A stretch of DNA of 64,000 bases, from contig OZ018412.1 in NCBI GenBank assembly GCA_963969595.1, positions 27,652,339-27,716,338 on the forward strand. Direction: 5' to 3'. Both the position numbers and the translations under genes were made by a program. This stretch comes from Neckera pumila (Eukaryota; Streptophyta; Bryopsida; Hypnales; Neckeraceae). This document shows positions 57,504 to 64,000 of this stretch, one piece after another; within the stretch, counting starts at the first letter, position 1; each line of letters begins with the position of its first letter. The notes below the pieces were generated by a model, which was not told where the DNA came from, searched no databases, and saw only the letters and a list, made by a program, of their open reading frames with translations.

Positions 57504-58203
57504 CCTCTAAAGTTCCATGACTATGTTTTCACCAAAAACGCTCCAAAACTGCCCTTTTTAGTACAAGCACCAAATTTTTGGGTTTTTTTTATGCACATGT
57601 AACCGTAGGATCTTGTCTCATGCTGACTTGAGAACATATGGTAAAAATTTCAGAAATTTCCACCACGTGGATTGCAAGATATAAGCATTCAAATTTATTG
57701 AAACCATTCTTTTGGCCTGCAAAAAAACAGGGTAGTAGCACTTCACAAGCTCACTTTTTGATGAATAATGTCCAAAATGATGGTGATTCTTTTTATTCTT
57801 TTTTCTAGATAAGTTGACAACATGCCTAAAAAGTTTCACTTCATTTGGAATTGTACAACATACAAGAAAAAAATAGTAAGTAGATAGGAGTAGCGAATGT
57901 CTCAAAATACTAAATTGTCAACAATTTAATTATGGAATCGAAAAATGCTAATCTCAATGGTTGCAATGCTTTAATAAATAATCTATATCCTTTGATTTCG
58001 TTTTTTTCCAAAAATATTGAAAATTGAGTAAGATAAAGGACTTCAAAGCTTATTTTAGAGTAAAGAATCTATAACTACCCGCAAACTAAAAAACTTCATA
58101 AGTTTTGACTCATTGATCAAAATGGGATGGTTCATAGCTTTTTACGTATATATAACTCTAGAAAACCAATTTCAAATTTTTGTTTTTGAAAAAGCGACCT
58201 TTT
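57504..58203 (-). mobile_element. TTAA superfamily, subfamily A reverse copy, right end missing
   Basis: It starts CCTCTAAAGTTCCATGACTA after TTAA at 57500-57503 and follows the A order through TTTGTTTTTGAAAAAGCGACC. Homology then stops abruptly at a sequence ending TTTTAGGTGTAGTTAC, the reversed terminus of the family seen at 17311. The head end is therefore deleted or displaced. Confidence 0.8.
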
Positions 58204-58866
58204 ATGAGATTTTAGGTGTAGTTACTGTACATAAGTTATATTTTTGGTCTAACCACAGAAAATAAAATTGCAAACAGTAGTGATATAGTATCTTAAATTT
58301 GGTGCACATTCATATATGCTCTTTGCAACATGTTTTGTACTCCGTATATGGCAAGGCATGCATTTGGAATGTTGTATAAAGTGGAAACATTGAAATTCAT
58401 CCATTTAAGATTGGTATAGTTGGAGGCATCTTTTTGTAGAAAAAATATTTTTGCACTATTAGTAGTGGAATTATTTTTTAAATAAAAAAATTGAATAAGG
58501 CATTGAATTTCTATGTATTTTCAAGTAGAACTCACTGGGGCACCTTGTCGCGCACTTTAGAAAAATTGCCTTGGTTTTGACACCAAAATCTAGAAAAATC
58601 AGCAGCCCACCAACCACAATTAAATATGATAACATTTTAATAACACATTAAGGGAAATCTACTATGCATGAATGGGTACATTGACAATATTGGGTGTATC
58701 CACCTTAGTTATTGCTTATTGACCCCTTCATCTTTACAACCATAATATGCACTAATGTATTGTCGTATATTTGTATAATTATATTTACGATATTTTATAT
58801 ATTATTAGTATACATTGTGATCTTCTTTAGCCATTCACAATTTGGAATTCAAGAATTCTTGTATCA
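58204..58866. other. Intergenic DNA beginning with a stray MITE terminus
   Basis: TTTTAGGTGTAGTTACTGTA at 58211-58230 is an inverted match to AAGATAACTACACCTAAAAT near 55800. The two could bound one composite element of 2.4 kb, but a deletion boundary is equally possible. Nothing coding is seen. Confidence 0.35.
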
Positions 58867-58870
58867 TTAA

Positions 58871-59777
58871 CCCCTAAGGCCCAAGGTCTTTTTTCTGCCA
58901 AAACACACCCAAAACTGCCATTTTTATAGAAAAGTGTAAAAAAAATTGAAAAATGTTGTTTTTTGCACATCTAACTCTAGGATCTTACACCTAACTAGTA
59001 TGAAAATGTGTGGAAAATTTTTCAGAATTTTTGACCACATATATTGCAAAATATCTGCGTTTTAAGTGAAAAAACAAGTTTTTTAGCACATTGTGAGACT
59101 AGATTTTATGACTTTGAACATTTTTTACTTAAACTTTTTGCTCTATAGAGTTTTGAGCTTTAAATGTCTATAGTAGAGAATCGAATTGAGAATCTAAAGA
59201 AAAAAAATCCAAATAAACTTAAATTTCATTATTAAGAAAATTGTTAAGTAGAAGTAGGTAGGAGACACAAGGAAAATCTAAAATATGAATATCTTTTATA
59301 TGGACTTAAAAACACTAATTACAATGGTGATATTGTTTTAGCAAAAAAACTACCCCTTGTGGAACTTTTTTTTTTGAAAAATTGTAAAAGTTGCATTTAG
59401 AAATGAATCCTACAAGTTATTTTTTCAGGAAGATGCTCTGAATGATTAAAAAACAAGGTTGTCCATAACTTTCTTATAAAAACATGAATGAAATGAATCA
59501 AAGCTTTCCAGATAGACAAAAATATAATCTATAAGAAAAAAAAAGAAAAAAAGAAATTGCCAAATTGTTTTTTTGCTCCCCTCCCTCCCTTGTTTTGAGC
59601 TTATTTGGGCATAACTTTTTTTCCCAGGCACCAATTGAAAAAAAATTATATTTTCACAAAGCCAGCAGTTTTTTCTATCATCAAAAAAAAGTTTCAGAAA
59701 ATCACGACAATAATCCAGCCCGTAGGTACCTGGCCAAAATCCCATTTGTCCCCCCAAGGAATAATGGGCTTTAGGGG
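58871..59777 (-). mobile_element. TTAA superfamily, subfamily B, reverse copy
   Basis: It starts CCCCTAAGGCCCAAGGTC and ends GGAATAATGGGCTTTAGGGG, 907 bp, flanked by TTAA (58867-58870) and a mutated TTGA (59778-59781). All B blocks are in reverse order, including GGTACCTGGCCAAAATCCCA. Confidence 0.9.
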
Positions 59778-59781
59778 TTGA

Positions 59782-60125
59782 ATTTAGTGTTAGATCTCTA
59801 ACATCCTTCTAATTTGTACAAAGTTTTTTTTATCTAGACTAATTTTGCACTATTCAAATTTACATGTTAGCTAATAATGACTAATATTGGCTCTTTGGGC
59901 TTCTAAAGCTAAAATCCTAATAATTGTGGAGTTCACATTCAAGATTATAAAAAGAGTGCTTCAAGATGCCTTAACATCCAAATTACTTCTCATTCATCTC
60001 AAGCTTTACTTGAATCTTAGATAACAACATTCATTTATATCAAATATGATGAAATTGTGAAAAATAATACATTCATATAAAGGTTTATATAAAAATATAA
60101 AGAGTTAACCATATTACCTTTTGGC
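59782..60125. other. AT-rich intergenic DNA
   Basis: Nothing recognisable. Confidence 0.4.
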
Positions 60126-60129
60126 TTAA

Positions 60130-60886
60130 CCTCTAAAAGATAATAAGCTCTAGTGGAGCTTATTGAAGCCTTGGATAGGTTTATACAAAGCCATTTTTAA
60201 ACAAACGAAATTGAAATTTTTACCAAAGATGTGTACTTGTATTGGTTTTGTAAAAATGAAAGATAAATTATTTTCCAATATTCACTCAATGCACAAAAAT
60301 ATGGACAATTTTTAAAACGATTTTAGAACCATTAGTTAAAATTCTAGTATAAATTCATGAGATTAATTTTTTTATTTTATTTTATTTTTAAACTTAATGC
60401 AGAAAAGGAAAATCTCAGCAATGACCATCAAAATTTTGATTTTTCCAAATATTGAGTTCTCCAAAAACAATTAAAATCTTGTTGATGTAGTTGCTTCTTT
60501 TTACATTTTTTGAGAGCAAGATGATCTTGGATATGTTAGACACCTCTATTATCTTTGAAAATGGAATGCAAATACCTAACATAACTACCTACCTAATGGT
60601 TCCAATTTCTAATGTTTTATAATGCCATCTCCACAAAGTTGAATCAATTTATATTGACATGCTAGCAAGGCCCAAAATTTATTTTCTTCTAGCTTTAGAG
60701 GGTATAATTTTGCAATCTATATGGTCAAATGGGTAGATTTGTTTTCTGCACATTTCTAAATAAGTCTAGTACAAATTTGTAAAACGAAAACTTTGGAATT
60801 TTTTTATTTTTCAAACATGCTCAATGCAGTATATATTGGCTGTTTTGGATGTATATTGTGAAAAAAAGAACTTGGTTTTTTAGGGA
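60130..60886 (-). mobile_element. TTAA superfamily, subfamily D, reverse copy
   Basis: It starts CCTCTAAAAGATAATAAGC and ends AACTTGGTTTTTTAGGGA, flanked by TTAA at 60126-60129 and 60887-60890. The interior block AAGTCTAGTACAAATTTGTA is the reverse of the D block at 29183-29746. It is 757 bp long and non-coding. Confidence 0.75.
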
Positions 60887-60890
60887 TTAA

Positions 60891-62857
60891 TATTAAAAGC
60901 TTGACCATGCAACCTATTCAATATAAAATCATATATTTAGGATTTTTTTTGCATAATATAAGATAACTACATCTAAAATCAACTTTATAGATTTGTGGCA
61001 ACATGGGCATGTAAGAAAAAATGATGAAGACATATTGTAAATTGACAAATGCTTGTAAAAAAAATGCAATTAATTGTATGAATTTTTGAGGTGAAGCTTG
61101 AAGGAGGCTATAGTGATAACTTTATACATTGCTATTTAGTAGAGATTATATATGAGAGTTTGTAAAACAATTGGTCACAGCTCTCAATATAGTGTCATGT
61201 GCATCACCAATTGATGGCGTCTACACAAACAACATTGGATGAAAATATATTACATTTGTATTCTTATGAATGAAAATAAATCTATTGGATTTGCATTGAT
61301 TTGCGAATGAATACCCAAAATTGTGGTGAACTAGGATGAGAATATCAAGAAAACTTTGGCCTATATGGAGGAAAGACAAGAAAATGAAAAGTTTTGTCTT
61401 AGATTTATTTTCTCCTTTCCACATGCTCATGCCTTTTTTTTGTTGCTTTCCTTTGTGTGAGTGATACTAAGTATAATTGAGGAAAAATTCATATTGATTT
61501 GATGCATATTGAGAAAGGATTTGTGAATTATACAAATAAATCATATTTTTAAGTAAGAAGATAAATTGAATGAAACTTTATAAATTTTTTTATTGGTTTA
61601 CAAAGCCACAACTTCCACAATACAATAAATCCATTTAGTACCCAAAGGGTCTCTAACTCCACCGTCTTGTTGTCTTCCTACTACTCACCATTTTGGAGAT
61701 TCTACTTGTTCATTTTCCAACCAAAAGTAGTGGTTGAGGTTTTGTAGAGGTCAATTTTAGGTGGTTAAAGGAATATTATGTGATCAAAGTCCAACTTTTA
61801 TATATCTCAACTATCTTAAATGACTCTATATATATATGCAAAAACTTCGAGAGCAAAGATATTTTTTTAATCTTTAAATGCTTTAAGGCCTAAAATGAAT
61901 ATACCTAAAATTGCCCAAATAAAATTTTGAAGATGGTTTCCTATTAATAAACTATCAAAAAACTTGTTGGATTTTGTCAAAAGTCAAAAGAAGATTCAAA
62001 AATTCTTTGAGCACGATTTTTTTAGACCTTGCATGAATAGACTATGAGTTTTCAAAGTGCACAAATGAGATGTATCCAAATTGATGAGGTTGTGTAAATT
62101 AGGCATGAATATATAGGGAGAAGGGAACCACCTTCTAAGTTAGTAGTTTTAAGATGGAAGCCCTGAAGTAAACAAATCCATTTTGATCTGTAGCCCAATT
62201 CAAAGCTCTACTTTTGGATCCAATTTGATTCTATTGCATTCCAATATAGTCTTATTGCATTCAGTGCGTAATTGGGCGTCAAAATTTTGAAATTAGAAAG
62301 CAAAAGGTTAGAATTGTGCTGAAAAGTCACCATTTAATGAACTCAATGAGCACACCTATGTAGCTTTTACACATGCCAAAATGTTTAGTCATTATTTCAC
62401 TCTACAACACGGTGCTTTGGGATTTTTATTGAAACCATGTAGGATAGTAGGAAAGTCACATTAGAAGCTAAAAGGATAAGAATAGTTCATCCCTAGGGTC
62501 CATAATGGGAAGCAATATGTATTTATTTTGACCGCATGTAATATACCATTTTCTCCAAAAGTAACTTGACCAAAATACATGTGAAATAACCCCTTATTTG
62601 ATGTTCAATAGCAAAATTTTTTATTGTAAATCCAATAATTATATTTGTGCACAATGACCAAATAGGCCACCATGGGCTTCCTACCTCAAGGCATACCTAA
62701 TGTATAATGGTATATTAACTTCTCCAAATAAAATTCTAACTTTTCATGGGTTTGTAATCAGAATTTGAAATTACTATCATTGGAAGTGCATTAAAAAATA
62801 CTTTGAATAGTTACAAGAAAACTCAAATTTAGACATTGAACAATGAAAATAAACTGC
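60891..62857. other. AT-rich intergenic DNA with a relic of the 17311 MITE family
   Basis: The stretch 61896-62100 (ATACCTAAAATTGCCCAAAT, GTCAAAAGTCAAAAGAAGAT, GAATAGACTATGAGTTTTCA) follows 17323-17500 in order. Another terminus, AAGATAACTACATCTAAAAT, lies at about 60960-60979. No gene is recognised. Confidence 0.5.
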
Positions 62858-62861
62858 TTAA

Positions 62862-64000
62862 CCCTTAAAAGTTCCATGACTATATTTTTACTAAAATACA
62901 AGTACCAAATTTTTGAAAAAAAACATTTTTTGATACATGTAACCATAAGATCTTGTAGTAGAGTCGAGGACAAAAAGATCCATTCCTTATTAAGATGCTT
63001 CTTCACATAGTCAATACTTCACCAAATTTTACAACTAACTGTATATTTTAAAAGCTATGGAAGAAAGACAAAAGGTTTTAAATTTTGAGGCATATCAAAC
63101 AAAGAGAAGTAATAAAAAAAAATTAGAAATAATAAATGAAAATCACAGTTAAAAGGCTTCTAAAATTGTTATAAATCCACCACCAATGATCCACCAATTT
63201 AAAATCAATCCATTATCAATTTTCAAGGTGCTTGCTTGATTTGAAGCACTTTCAAATTCTAAAGAGCGACTTAGAGGCAAAACAATGTTATTGATGTTGA
63301 TGAGCATGGCAAATTTCTTATGAATTATGAGTGCAAAATTGTCTTTGGCAAATATTAAAGGATGGTAGGCCAACTATTTTCACTTCAAATTTTAAGACAT
63401 TTCTTCCCATGTCTTCAACTTTTAAAATATATAATTAGTTCCCAATTTGGTGGAAAATTGACTCCTTTGGAAAGGTCCAAATGAAGAATGGACTTTTTGG
63501 TTCTCATCTCTAGGTGGCTTGAGAAGATGTGGAAAAACTTCAGGAATTTCCACCTCGTGGATTGCAAGATATAAGCATTCAAATCCATTGAAATCATTTT
63601 TCTTGACCTTGCAAAAATGAGGGTAGCTGCACTTCACAAGCTCATTTTTCTAACAAAAAATGTCCAATATGGTGGCGCTTCTTTAAATTCTTTTTCCTAG
63701 ACAAGTTTGCTACATGTTTGAAAATTTTTAGATCATTTGAAATTGTACAGCATATTGGAAATAAATAGTAAGTAGAAAGAAGTAGAAAATGAAACAAAAT
63801 ATCAAATTGGTAAGAATTTAGTTATGGAATTGAAAAATGTCAATCCCAGTGGTTGCAATGTTTTAATAATTAATCTACATCCTATGATTTTATTTTTATC
63901 AAAAAATATTCAAAACTGAGTAAGATAAAGGACTTCAAAGTTTATTTTAGAATAGATAATACGTAACTGCCCGCAAACAAAAAATTCTCATAACTTTGAC
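62862..64000 (-). mobile_element. TTAA superfamily, subfamily A reverse copy, running off the window
   Basis: TTAA at 62858-62861 is followed by CCCTTAAAAGTTCCATGACT. A blocks continue in reverse order, interrupted by the MITE at 62961-63510, up to CTGCCCGCAAACAAAAAATT near the window edge. The head end lies beyond 64000. Confidence 0.85.
62961..63510. mobile_element. 550-bp MITE with GAGTCGAGGACAAAAAG ends
   Basis: The left end GAGTCGAGGACAAAAAGATC and the reversed right end GAGATGAGAACCAAAAAGTC form an imperfect inverted repeat of about 30 bases that continues into CCATTC. The dinucleotide TA lies on both sides (62959-62960 and 63511-63512). It interrupts an A element whose uninterrupted form reads CTTGTAGTACACTAGTTCAA at 49072-49091. 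A Tc1/mariner-type origin is possible but not certain. Confidence 0.72.

Overview
The window looks like land-plant nuclear DNA. It has one recognisable gene, a two-exon plant-type MATE efflux transporter on the minus strand (9309-11088), whose 133-base GT-AG intron is clearly visible. It lies in a GC-rich island (about 9300-12620). Almost everything else is AT-rich DNA built from short non-autonomous DNA transposons of plant type: CACTA, Stowaway, Harbinger-like and hAT MITEs. The species cannot be named from this sequence. No rRNA, tRNA, CRISPR or prokaryotic gene organisation was seen.

The dominant feature is one superfamily of 0.6-0.9 kb elements that begin TTAA-CCCCTAAAGG and end CCTTTAGGGG-TTAA. 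I count about 25 copies, intact, broken or nested. With the foreign insertions inside them they span roughly 27 kb, about 42 % of the window. I sort them into subfamilies: A (head AGGACCAAACACCG, tail TTTTGGTGAAAACATAG), B (head CCATTGTCC...GGGGGACAAATGGG), B2 (head GGCCCAAAGG...GGGGACACTTGGG), and shorter or degraded C, D and E types. 'Forward' means the end carrying ATTTTGGGCAG is on the left. None encodes a transposase. Several copies sit inside other repeats, so the empty target can be rebuilt from a sister copy. Each time the empty site holds one TTAA and the filled site two, and one copy is flanked by CTAA on both sides. A 4-bp TTAA duplication with 13-15 bp inverted termini is the piggyBac hallmark, which is not what one expects of a dominant MITE family in a land plant. 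This is the main discovery candidate.

Layout. 1-6400: AT-rich DNA with a degraded CACTA end, a foldback A element joined through a single TTAA to a C element, and a degenerate GATACG/ATATGG array. 6400-9300: lower-repeat DNA with a 73-bp tandem duplication, a small unassigned ORF, and a short-period repeat just 3' of the MATE gene. 9309-12620: MATE gene and GC-rich upstream region. 12620-13550: a degenerate array of a CACTCACAATTGGAGGAGTC motif, then a 63-bp minisatellite. 13550-31570: TTAA elements, two large foldback elements, a hAT MITE, and a four-level nest (foldback, B2, CACTA, B) at 18700-22975. 31577-32375: an island with degenerate TIRs and higher GC. 33499-36035: a B copy carrying a Harbinger-like MITE and a 1.2-kb insertion with a 380-bp palindrome. 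36040-40490: AT-rich DNA with a poly(A)/poly(T)-flanked hairpin. 40500-54440: further TTAA elements, a tandem MITE pair, a Stowaway and Harbinger MITEs. 54737-64000: a 139-bp palindromic MITE and more TTAA elements, the last running off the window.

The MATE protein most resembles the ABS3/DTX48-51 branch of plant DETOXIFICATION transporters. It is the only gene I can assign with confidence.
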